Origin: Gammaproteobacteria bacterium
GTDB taxonomy: Bacteria > Pseudomonadota > Gammaproteobacteria > Xanthomonadales > Xanthomonadaceae
DNA length: 17,897 bases
Assembly: GCA_030431185.1 (NCBI GenBank)
Contig: JAUIJO010000029.1
Coordinates: 1-17,897, forward strand
Direction of reading: 5' to 3'
The notes beneath the pieces were generated by a model. The model was given only the letters and a program-made list of their open reading frames with translations. It had not been told where the DNA came from and made no database searches. The position numbers and the translations under genes were made by a program. Within the stretch, counting starts at the first letter, position 1. Every line of letters starts with the position of its first letter. Positions 1 to 6,271 of the stretch are shown here, piece after piece.

Positions 1-84
1 ACTGCATGCATCCCCGGTCCATTCTTACGCCTGAATCAAGACCCACGCAACACGCAACGTGGAGGCGCTCTGGATGCCCGGACC

Positions 85-1224
85 TCACAGATTCGATGCC
101 GGTCCGTTGGCGCCCGCGTAGCCGTTGGCGCAGCCGGTGGAACAGGTGGTGGTGAGCATGTTGCGCAGGATCACGCCGGTATTGGCCAGGGAGCGGAAAT
201 GGCCGACGCCGTTGCTGTTGTCGCCGCCGCCGACGTTGTAGGGCATGCCATCGCTCCAGTCCCAGTCGAAGCTGTAGGCGCTGCTGCCGAAGCCCACGTC
301 GACCTGCGCGATCACGTTGCTGCGGGCGTTGAACAGGGCGCCGCTCCCACAGGTGCCGGCGAAGTTCGTCGTGAAGCAGTGGACCTGGTCGTACAGGCCG
401 GCGGTGATGGTGTAGAAGCGGATCGCGGTCCAGCTGGCGGGCAGGGTGCGCATGGCGCCGCTGCCACTGCCGGTCCAGCGGTTGTAGCCGTAGTACGGCA
501 CGCCGCTGCTGGGGTACAGGCCGAAAGTGTAGTGGTTGTAGGGGTAGAGGTAGGCCTCGGCATTGCAGGTGGGCGCCAGGGCGTTCTGGTAGCCGGTGTA
601 GAGGCAGGTCTGCAGGCCCCGGATGCCACCGCCGATGTTGACGAAGCGGCGCACGCTGCCCTGGTAGCCCTTGTACTTGATCATCGCCAGCGCCATCGAG
701 CTGCCCAGCGAATGCGCGACGATGTCGACCTGGGACTTGCCCGTGTAGGCCTTGACCTTGTCGATGAAGGCCTTGAGCACGTTGTAGGTATAGGGCTCGT
801 GGTAGTTGATCGCGGGGTAGTCGCGCTCGTCCCCGGACAGGTAGGTCACGCCGAAGAGTTCGCAGTCGTTGTAGCCGGCCGCCTTGAGTTCTTCGTAGGG
901 CGAGCGGCTCGGTCGCGTGTGGCCGGACACGGCCCCGGGCGGCATGTCGAAGCTGAGGGCGCTGTCGCCATTACCATGGATGAACACCACCGGCGTCCGG
1001 GTGGCGGTGCAGTTGCCGCCGCCGAAGCCGCCATGGCCCACGCCAGGGTTGAAGCCGCCGGCATACTGGTCCTGCGTGCCCTGGCACATGTAGCCATTGT
1101 TGCCGCCGCACTCGAGCGCGACCGCGCTTCCGCTCCAGCACAGGCCAAGGACGAGCACGGCGGCGAATCGGCGGAGCACGCCACGTGCGTCGCGCGAGAA
1201 GACGAGGATCGGATCGCGGATCAT
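85..1224 (-). CDS. Secreted PhaZ7-type poly(3-hydroxybutyrate) depolymerase / lipase-like hydrolase
   Basis: The protein has 379 residues. Residues 1-36 form a signal peptide (basic start, hydrophobic core, AVA cleavage site), so it is exported. The mature part resembles, from memory, PhaZ7 of Paucimonas lemoignei, an extracellular alpha/beta-hydrolase that degrades amorphous PHB. Shared landmarks are the N-terminal CGxNxG and GGFGGG segments, FIHGNGD (81-87, oxyanion region), the lipase box AHSLG with Ser172, the LYDQV segment with Asp279, and GVGHFR with His342. Removing 36 residues puts Ser and His at mature positions 136 and 306, which I recall as the PhaZ7 catalytic numbers. The box starts with Ala rather than Gly, as in PhaZ7 and Bacillus LipA-type lipases. 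The chosen ATG follows a GGGAGGG ribosome site. The reading frame stays open far upstream, but that part covers the opposite-strand amidohydrolase. No PHB synthesis genes are nearby. A lipase or esterase acting on other polyesters is the alternative. Confidence 0.88.
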   Translation of the reverse strand: MIRDPILVFSRDARGVLRRFAAVLVLGLCWSGSAVALECGGNNGYMCQGTQDQYAGGFNPGVGHGGFGGGNCTATRTPVVFIHGNGDSALSFDMPPGAVSGHTRPSRSPYEELKAAGYNDCELFGVTYLSGDERDYPAINYHEPYTYNVLKAFIDKVKAYTGKSQVDIVAHSLGSSMALAMIKYKGYQGSVRRFVNIGGGIRGLQTCLYTGYQNALAPTCNAEAYLYPYNHYTFGLYPSSGVPYYGYNRWTGSGSGAMRTLPASWTAIRFYTITAGLYDQVHCFTTNFAGTCGSGALFNARSNVIAQVDVGFGSSAYSFDWDWSDGMPYNVGGGDNSNGVGHFRSLANTGVILRNMLTTTCSTGCANGYAGANGPASNL

Positions 1225-1534
1225 GGTGAGCCCTCCCAGGCACCGTGGATACCGCCTTCGATCCTGGGCCTGTGCAGTGCAACAAAGCACTGTACGAAAG
1301 GACAAGAAGCGCCGCGACTCCCATGCCCCGGCAGTTTCGCTTGGCGGGCGGCACGGCTGCCCGGCCCCCATGCGAGCGGCGGAGGACCACGGATCCAACC
1401 TTCTGCGACGGCCGCGCATCTGTAAGGGGACCGCCGTGAAACGCGGATGCTTCACCGGCGCGACGTGGCCCCCGCTCGAGGGGTGGTGAGCGCCGCCTCG
1501 CGTCCATCCCGCCCCCTGTCGAGGAATCATCCGA
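1225..1534. other. Divergent intergenic region between depolymerase and amidohydrolase
   Basis: This 310-base region lies between two divergent genes and must carry the start signals of both. It holds the ribosome sites of both genes (GGGAGGG on the minus strand, GAGGAA at 1521-1526 on the plus strand) and the palindromic element at 1272-1295. A possible minus-strand -10 (TATCCA, reverse of 1246-1251) lies about 20 bases before the depolymerase ATG, without a clear -35. Short open frames here lack a ribosome site and look like chance. I see no convincing small gene. Confidence 0.6.
1272..1295. promoter_or_regulatory. TGCA-type palindrome, candidate PhaR-like operator
   Basis: GTGCAGTGC (1272-1280) and GCACTGTAC (1287-1295) are inverted repeats matching at 8 of 9 positions around a 6-base spacer. 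Within it, TGCAGTGCA (1273-1281) is itself a perfect odd-centred palindrome. It lies about 48 bases upstream of the depolymerase ATG, just upstream of the candidate -10. PhaR repressors of PHB metabolism are known to bind TGCA/GCA-rich palindromes, and the neighbour is a PHB depolymerase homologue, so a PhaR-type operator is a reasonable inference. No phaR gene is in the window. A transcript hairpin is less likely because no T-run follows. Confidence 0.4.
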
Positions 1535-2818
1535 ATGAGAGCCTTCCTGTGCGTGAAACTGGCCGTGGCGTTTGCCTGGGGCCTGGCTGCCCTGCCATTG
1601 CCGTTGCCTGCCCAGACGGTCGAACGAGCGCCTGTCACCGTCGTGCGTGCCGCGCATCTGCTGGACGTGCGCGAGGGCCGGCACCTCGACGACGTGGCGG
1701 TCGTCATCGCGGGAGGCGAGGTCCAATCGATCGTGGTCGGCGGTCCCGTCCCGCGGGGCGATGAGCTCATCGACCTGGGCGACGCGACTTTGCTGCCGGG
1801 GCTGATCGACGTGCACACCCACCTGTTGCACGAATACGACCGCGCGCGTGGCGACGACCTCGACAACAGCATCCGCGAGATCGTCGGGATGCGGGGGGCG
1901 GATCGTGCCTTGCTCGGAGCGCGGAATGCCCGGGACATGCTCGAGGCGGGCTTCACCACCGTCCGCGACCTCGGCAACGCGGGCGTCAACAACGACGTCG
2001 CGCTGCGCGATGCCATTGCCGAAGGATGGGTGGCCGGGCCGCGCATGTTCGTGTCGACCCGTGCCCTGTCGCCGATCGGCGGCCAGTTCCAGGGGCTTGC
2101 CGAAGTCGCTCGGCCGCTGGTGGAGCGCGAGTACGCCCAGATCGATGGGCCGGAGCAGGGCCGACGGGCCGTGCGGCAGGCGATCCACGACGGCGCCGAC
2201 TGGATCAAGGTCATCGTCAACTCGGGGCGGCAGATGCTGTCGCCCACCGAGATGGAGGCGATCGTGGATGAAGCGCATCGAGCGGGTGTGCGGGTGGCCG
2301 CGCACGCGACCAAGGGCGATCGCGCCGCGATGATCGCGGCCCGGGCCGGCGTGGACTCGATCGAACACGGCTATACGATCTCCGACGAAGTGCTGGCCGT
2401 CATGCTGCGTAAGGGCATCACCCTGGTGCCGACCGACAGCGGGACGGCCGAACATCACAAGGCCCGCATCCGCCGCGCCGTGGCCGCGGGCGTCCGCATC
2501 GCCATTGGATCGGATGCGTACCACAAGGTGGACGGACTCACCCGGGGCGGCGTGGCGGCGCGGATCTACCCGCGCTATGTCGCGGCGGGGATGTCCAACC
2601 TCGACGTGTTGCGTTCCGCCACGCTGGTGCCGGGCGAACTGCTCGTGCCGGATCACCCGCTGGGGACGATCGCGCCCGGTGCGCGGGCCGATCTCATCGC
2701 CGTGCGGGGCAACCCCCTGGACGATATCGGCGTCCTGGAACGGGTGGACTTCGTCATGAAGGACGGAAGCACGGTGCTGAACCGCCTGGCAGGTGGGCCC
2801 GGTTCCGCAAGCCCGTAG
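1535..2818 (+). CDS. Secreted metal-dependent amidohydrolase (prolidase/imidazolonepropionase-like)
   Basis: The protein has 427 residues with an N-terminal signal peptide (about 1-27, ending PAQ), so it probably acts in the periplasm or outside. The amidohydrolase beta/alpha-barrel set is complete: HxH at His94/His96 in the GLIDVHTH motif, Lys225 (WIKV, the usual carboxylated bridging lysine), His257 (AAHAT), His278 (IEHGY) and Asp327 (GSDAY). A C-terminal GxxADL-type segment (GARADLIAV) closes the small composite beta-sandwich. This pattern matches the subgroup of secreted amidohydrolases that includes binuclear Xaa-Pro and Xaa-Arg dipeptidases, so peptide-bond hydrolysis is plausible, but the substrate cannot be read from sequence. 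GAGGAA stands 8 bases before the ATG. It is transcribed away from the depolymerase. No partner gene suggests a pathway. Confidence 0.88.
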   Translation: MRAFLCVKLAVAFAWGLAALPLPLPAQTVERAPVTVVRAAHLLDVREGRHLDDVAVVIAGGEVQSIVVGGPVPRGDELIDLGDATLLPGLIDVHTHLLHEYDRARGDDLDNSIREIVGMRGADRALLGARNARDMLEAGFTTVRDLGNAGVNNDVALRDAIAEGWVAGPRMFVSTRALSPIGGQFQGLAEVARPLVEREYAQIDGPEQGRRAVRQAIHDGADWIKVIVNSGRQMLSPTEMEAIVDEAHRAGVRVAAHATKGDRAAMIAARAGVDSIEHGYTISDEVLAVMLRKGITLVPTDSGTAEHHKARIRRAVAAGVRIAIGSDAYHKVDGLTRGGVAARIYPRYVAAGMSNLDVLRSATLVPGELLVPDHPLGTIAPGARADLIAVRGNPLDDIGVLERVDFVMKDGSTVLNRLAGGPGSASP

Positions 2819-2877
2819 CACGGGATGCACGGGCCAGGGAGTAGTCTCGCCTGACCCGATCGCAACGAGGACGCCCG

Positions 2878-3255
2878 ATGACACGTATCGCCCGCTTCAT
2901 TCCCGCCAGCCTGGCGCTCGCCGTGGCCGTCGCCGCCGCGTCCTGTGCCTCCGTCCCGGACGCTCCGGACGACCCGATACCGGCGGACAGTCCGACGCGG
3001 ATCGAAGGCACCGTCGCGTCCATCGACACGCAGCCCTGGGCCTACGACGGCAACGCCGTCGTCCAGGTGGACGTGGCGGGACGTGGTCCGGTGCGGGTGG
3101 AGCTGCCGGCGCGCTGGAACCTGTGCAAGGCCGAACCGGTGGACGTGCAGGCGTTGACGGTCGGCATGCGCGTGCAGGCAGTGGGCGAGGCGACGGGCGA
3201 GGGCGGGCTGGTGGTGTGCGGTGACGCCTCCCATCGGCTGGCACCGATGCAGTAA
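2878..3255 (+). CDS. Small exported protein of unknown function, possibly a lipoprotein
   Basis: The protein has 125 residues. Residues 1-22 form a signal sequence followed by Cys23 in AASC. The -3 position is Ala20 rather than the usual Leu, so lipidation is possible but not certain; ordinary cleavage nearby is the alternative. The mature part (about 40-123) alternates short hydrophobic and charged stretches, suggesting a small beta-rich fold. It contains two further cysteines (in NLCKAEP and VVCGDAS) that could form a disulfide in the periplasm. I do not recognise the family. The ATG has GAGGA 6 bases upstream, and codon use matches the neighbours. It starts 59 bases after the amidohydrolase on the same strand, so co-transcription is possible. 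Confidence 0.7.
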   Translation: MTRIARFIPASLALAVAVAAASCASVPDAPDDPIPADSPTRIEGTVASIDTQPWAYDGNAVVQVDVAGRGPVRVELPARWNLCKAEPVDVQALTVGMRVQAVGEATGEGGLVVCGDASHRLAPMQ

Positions 3256-3292
3256 CGCCATCCGAAAGCGCATGGTCTTCACGGTCGGGCCC

Positions 3293-3298
3293 TAAGCT
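3293..3298 (+). promoter_or_regulatory. Candidate -10 box of a leaderless promoter
   Basis: TAAGCT ends 6 bases before the ATG at 3305. This spacing would place the transcription start at or next to the start codon. No ribosome site is visible before that ATG, which fits a leaderless message. No -35 match is visible. Confidence 0.45.
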
Positions 3299-3304
3299 GT
3301 GGGC

Positions 3305-4066
3305 ATGGAACGATTGGCCGAAGACTTCTGGAACATCCGCGGCGTGCACCGGATCGGCGGCGTGCTCGATATCGGCACGCAGATGTCGCTGGTGCGGCGG
3401 GCCGATGGCCGCTTCGTGGTGGTGGACGGCTGCGCGCTGGATGCCGCCCAGCGCGACGCGTTGCTCGCGCTGACCGGCAACGGCCGGGAGGTGGACGCGG
3501 TGGTCCACGTGCATCCTTTCCACACGCTGCACGTGGAGGCCACCCAGCGCATGTTTCCCGGCGCGGCCCTGCATGGCACCGCGCGCCACCGTCGACAGGC
3601 GCCGGGATTGCCGTGGTCGCGCACGCCGGTGGAGCAATGGGGCGACGAGCACCCCCTCAGCGACGTGTTCGACCTGTCCGTGCCCGACGGCCTGCAGTTC
3701 ACCTGCCCCGACGAGCGCGTGCACACGGCCTCCGTGCTGCTGCGCCATCCTGCCAGCGGCGTGGTCCACGTGGACGACACCTTGAACGTGCTCGCCGCTC
3801 CGGGCTGGCTGGGGGCGCTACTGCCGCAGTCGTCGCTGCGCATGCATCCATTGCTGGCGCGTGCACTCGAACCGGTCGCGGGCGCGGCGGATGCCTATGC
3901 CGCCTGGACCCGCGCGCTCGCCGCGCGCTGGGCCGACACCCGCATCGTCTGCGCCGCGCACTCGGCGGTGCGCCACCTGCCCGAGGGCGGCTTCGCGCGT
4001 GAGGTGTTGGCGGCACTGGACAAGGTGTCCGACACCCTCGACAAGCACCGGGCCCGCTACGGTTGA
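3305..4066 (+). CDS. Metallo-beta-lactamase-fold-like protein with degenerate metal motif
   Basis: The protein has 253 residues and no signal peptide, so it is probably cytoplasmic. The order of elements resembles a metallo-beta-lactamase fold: an early strand set (FVVVDG, 37-42), a histidine motif HVHPFHTLH (His68, His70, His73, His76), an aspartate after a strand (VVHVDD, Asp157/Asp158) and a late histidine (CAAHSA, His219). The canonical HxHxDH motif has Phe72 where the catalytic Asp should be. It may therefore bind metal differently or have lost hydrolase activity. DUF4336-type proteins, another degenerate group of this fold, are the nearest thing I can name, with low certainty. The start at 3305 follows the leaderless box; a GTG two codons earlier is the alternative. 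The gene ends 33 bases from the convergent epoxide hydrolase gene. Confidence 0.7.
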   Translation: MERLAEDFWNIRGVHRIGGVLDIGTQMSLVRRADGRFVVVDGCALDAAQRDALLALTGNGREVDAVVHVHPFHTLHVEATQRMFPGAALHGTARHRRQAPGLPWSRTPVEQWGDEHPLSDVFDLSVPDGLQFTCPDERVHTASVLLRHPASGVVHVDDTLNVLAAPGWLGALLPQSSLRMHPLLARALEPVAGAADAYAAWTRALAARWADTRIVCAAHSAVRHLPEGGFAREVLAALDKVSDTLDKHRARYG

Positions 4067-4099
4067 CCTTCCACCGCGTGGGCGCGCGACGCCGCTTGC

Positions 4100-5056
4100 C
4101 TACAGGCCCCGCAGGAATGCCAGCAACAGTCGGCTCACCTCGTCCGGGCGCTCGCGCTGGATCCAGTGGCCCGCGCCGGGCAGCAGGTGCAGGCCGCGCA
4201 GGCCGGGCAGGGTACGGTCGAACGCGGCCAGCTGGGCGCGGGCCGGCGGCGGACGCAGGACACCATCGCGTTCGCCCGCCACGAAGAGCGAGGGCATCCG
4301 GATCGGGCAGTCGCGCCAGGCACCCGTAAGTGCCCAGTTGCGCGTGATGTTGCGATACCAGTTGAGCCCGCCGCGGAAGCCGGTGCGCTCGAACTCGGCG
4401 GTGTAGTGGTCGAGGTCTTCTTCGCTCAGCCATGCGGGCAGGGTGGCGGGATCGGGCGCGCGGTGCAGCAGGCCGTGGCCCGGCGTCAACATGCTGAAGC
4501 CCACGCCCTCGGGGGCCTCGCCCGAGGCGCTGTGGTAGATGCGACGGAGCGAATCGCGCACGTCGTGTTCCAGTTCCGCTTCGGCCACGCCCGGCGCCTG
4601 GAAGTACTGGATGTAGAAGTCGCGGATGCCCGCCTTTTCCAGCGACGTGAACAGATCGACCGGCCCGGGCGGCGAATAGGGCACGCTCATGCCGACCACG
4701 GCGCGAAACAGGTCTGGCCGCATCAGCGCCGCGTGCCAGGCCACCGGCGCGCCCCAGTCGTGGCCGACGATCACCGCGTCCTGCTCGCCCAAGGCCGCGA
4801 CCAGCGCGACCATGTCGCCGACGAGGTGCAGCAACGTGTACTGGTCGACGTCGTCGGGCGCATCGGTGCCCCCATAGCCCCGCATGTCCGGCGCCGCGGC
4901 GCGGAAGCCGGCCGCCGCGACCGCCGCCATCTGGTGGCGCCACGAGTACCAGGACTCGGGCCAGCCGTGGCAGAACAGCACCAGCGGACCGCGGCCCTGC
5001 GTGGCCACGCGCATGCGGATGCCGTTGACGTTGTAGTACGACAGCTCCGGGATCAT
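4100..5056 (-). CDS. Soluble epoxide hydrolase (alpha/beta-hydrolase)
   Basis: The protein has 318 residues and is probably cytoplasmic. Epoxide hydrolases open epoxide rings to diols through an Asp nucleophile and an ester intermediate. Key elements are visible: the oxyanion motif HGWPESW (30-36), the nucleophile elbow GHDWGA with Asp100, a cap domain with FQAPG and NWYRN segments (the latter carrying a conserved ring-opening Tyr), the acid Asp264 in GERDG, and His297 in GAGHW. Asp rather than Ser at the nucleophile and the HGWP motif separate it from esterases. A haloalkane dehalogenase or fluoroacetate dehalogenase is the main alternative, but the NWYRN cap tyrosine favours the epoxide hydrolase. 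The ATG at 5056 begins the homologous region. Its ribosome site is weak (AGGT about 9 bases away). The substrate is unknown; detoxification of lipid or xenobiotic epoxides is the usual role. Confidence 0.9.
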   Translation of the reverse strand: MIPELSYYNVNGIRMRVATQGRGPLVLFCHGWPESWYSWRHQMAAVAAAGFRAAAPDMRGYGGTDAPDDVDQYTLLHLVGDMVALVAALGEQDAVIVGHDWGAPVAWHAALMRPDLFRAVVGMSVPYSPPGPVDLFTSLEKAGIRDFYIQYFQAPGVAEAELEHDVRDSLRRIYHSASGEAPEGVGFSMLTPGHGLLHRAPDPATLPAWLSEEDLDHYTAEFERTGFRGGLNWYRNITRNWALTGAWRDCPIRMPSLFVAGERDGVLRPPPARAQLAAFDRTLPGLRGLHLLPGAGHWIQRERPDEVSRLLLAFLRGL

Positions 5057-5137
5057 GGCTCGACCTGTGCGGACAAATGGAAGCGATGGCGCAGTCGCGA
5101 CGGAATGCGAACCGCCTGGCGCCTTCAAGTTGGGGCG

Positions 5138-5164
5138 AGGATAGCCGGTCGCCCCAGGCGTCAA
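5138..5164 (-). promoter_or_regulatory. Candidate sigma-70 promoter for the epoxide hydrolase
   Basis: On the minus strand, TTGACG (reverse of 5159-5164) and TATCCT (reverse of 5138-5143) are separated by 15 bases. Both hexamers are good matches to -35 and -10, though the spacing is short of the preferred 17. The site lies about 80 bases before the epoxide hydrolase ATG. Confidence 0.35.
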
Positions 5165-5307
5165 TGGAACAGGGCCCGTGTCGGGCGTCCAGATGCGCGC
5201 TTTGAGATCGGAAGCGTCTGCTGGACGCGCTGCCAGGCCATGCCCGGCGTGTGCGGCCGGTCGTCCCCACGGAGCGGACGAGCGAAGCGATCCGCGTTGC
5301 CGCGTCC

Positions 5308-5355
5308 CGCACCGACCGGAACCCGACCTTAGGAGAGGTCCAGACGGTCGGTGCG
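5308..5355. repeat. Nested inverted repeat upstream of the DUF6164 gene
   Basis: CGCACCGACCG (5308-5318) and CGGTCGGTGCG (5345-5355) are perfect 11-base inverted repeats. Inside the 26-base spacer, GACCT (5325-5329) and AGGTC (5336-5340) form a second inverted repeat. The pair ends 22 bases before the TAAGAT box, where a -35 would sit, so it could be a two-site operator or a cruciform. No T-run follows on either strand, which argues against an intrinsic terminator. Confidence 0.55.
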
Positions 5356-5377
5356 CGGGGACGCCGCCGCGGTCGGC

Positions 5378-5383
5378 TAAGAT
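5378..5383 (+). promoter_or_regulatory. Candidate -10 box of a leaderless promoter
   Basis: TAAGAT ends 6 bases before the ATG at 5390, the same spacing as the box before the gene at 3305. There is no ribosome site immediately before this ATG, which fits leaderless translation. No -35 match is visible. Confidence 0.5.
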
Positions 5384-5389
5384 CGCGCC

Positions 5390-5758
5390 ATGGCCAGACT
5401 CCTGCTCAACCTCCGCCACGTGCCCGACGACGAGGCCGACGACGTGCGCGCGATGCTCGACGAGGCACGCATCACCTTCCACGAGACCCCGCCGAGCATG
5501 TGGGGCATCTCCGCCGGCGGGATCCATGTCAGCGAGGACGCGGACTTCGCCCGGGCGCGGCGCTTGATGGACGACTACCAGGCGAAGCGCGCCGCACGCG
5601 TGCGCGCCGAACACGAGGCCGCCGTCCGCGACGGCACCGCGGGAACGTTCTGGACGGTGCTGCGCGACGAGCCCGTCCGTGTGCTGCTTACCGTGTTGGC
5701 GATCGTGTTCCTGCTCGGCCTGGTGGCATTGCCGGCGATCCTGCTGCGCGGGGGCTGA
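5390..5758 (+). CDS. DUF6164-family membrane-anchored protein
   Basis: The protein has 122 residues. The first 50 contain the features I associate with DUF6164 proteins of gammaproteobacteria: LLxNLRHVPDDEADDVR, then FHETPPSxWGISAGGI. A charged, probably helical stretch follows (about 50-85). A single hydrophobic helix runs from about 98 to 119 near the C-terminus, so this is probably a tail-anchored inner-membrane protein with a cytoplasmic N-terminal domain. The N-terminal part resembles the small DUF2007-like fold seen in putative signal-transducing proteins, but this is only an impression. The function is unknown. The ATG is set by the family N-terminus and the TAAGAT box just upstream. 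It stands alone, with no co-directional partner within 500 bases. Confidence 0.82.
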   Translation: MARLLLNLRHVPDDEADDVRAMLDEARITFHETPPSMWGISAGGIHVSEDADFARARRLMDDYQAKRAARVRAEHEAAVRDGTAGTFWTVLRDEPVRVLLTVLAIVFLLGLVALPAILLRGG

Positions 5759-5902
5759 GGAGGCCTGGATCGCGGGGGAGCCCAAGCACGAGAGCGAGGG
5801 GATGTTCTTCCAGGATGCCATCCGGGTCCGGCGTCCACAGGGCTTGGGGGTGCAGCGCCTGGCCTCTCTGGCTGCAAACCGCTTCCGTGCCCCAGGCTCA
5901 AC

Positions 5903-6088
5903 TCAGTAGCAAGGCCCCCGATGGTCGCCATGGCCCAGGTGGGCGCTGATGGCCTCGGGCGGCAGCTCCAGCGTCTTCTTGCCCTTGTGGCAGACCAGGT
6001 CCTTGCCGCCGGGACCGCCCACGTCGACCGGTACCCACAGACAGCCGGACAGGGGCAGGGCGAACAGCAGGGCGAGCAGGTACTTCAT
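5903..6088 (-). CDS. Very small lipoprotein with CHxG...AHLxHGDxxGxC motif
   Basis: The protein has 61 residues. It has a short signal peptide with a standard lipobox, LSGC (13-16), so Cys16 should be lipidated and the mature protein about 46 residues long. The mature part is mostly one motif: CHKGKKT (33-39), LPPEAISAHLGHGD (42-55) and GPC (58-60). From memory, similar CHxGK(T)...AVxAHLxHGDxxGxC segments occur at the ends of larger secreted proteins in several phyla. Here it stands almost alone. Cys33 and Cys60 could form a disulfide, and the histidines (34, 50, 53, 56) could bind metal; both are inference. The ribosome site is weak. The function is unknown, and it is divergent from the nuclease-membrane fusion gene. 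Confidence 0.8.
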   Translation of the reverse strand: MKYLLALLFALPLSGCLWVPVDVGGPGGKDLVCHKGKKTLELPPEAISAHLGHGDHRGPCY

Positions 6089-6271
6089 TCGGCGTATCTC
6101 GGGATGGGATGATGCGGCTCAGGTTACTGGCGAGGCCGCCCGCGGTGTCGTGATGCCTGGTCCAAAAGGGTGCATGGCCCCGCGGTGTGGGCAAGGCCCT
6201 CGCCGCGACGGCAGACGTTCTCCCCGGGGCATACTCGTGGGATAGGCGCGGGGCAAGGCAAGGGGGGCGAT

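Larger units (their letters stand above)
5057..5389. other. Divergent intergenic region with promoter elements and a nested inverted repeat
   Basis: This 333-base gap separates the minus-strand epoxide hydrolase from the plus-strand DUF6164 gene. It holds a minus-strand promoter candidate (5138-5164), a nested inverted repeat (5308-5355) and a TAAGAT box (5378-5383). I see no coding potential: short frames here have no ribosome site or recognisable product. Confidence 0.55.

Noticed and set aside
1225..2313. Minus-strand reading frame continuing upstream of the depolymerase through the amidohydrolase region, up to 742 codons in total
   Set aside because: The upstream part has no ribosome site or family similarity and lies opposite a convincing amidohydrolase. 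The depolymerase has a signal peptide and ribosome site at 1224. GC-rich DNA often leaves such antisense frames open.
2813..2825. CCCGT-AGC-ACGGG hairpin at the end of the amidohydrolase gene as a terminator
   Set aside because: The stem is only 5 base pairs with a 3-base loop, overlaps the stop codon and has no T-run.
2653..3769. Minus-strand frames opposite the small exported protein and the metallo-beta-lactamase-like gene
   Set aside because: They have no start signals, no motifs and shadow-like composition. The plus-strand genes have better start context.
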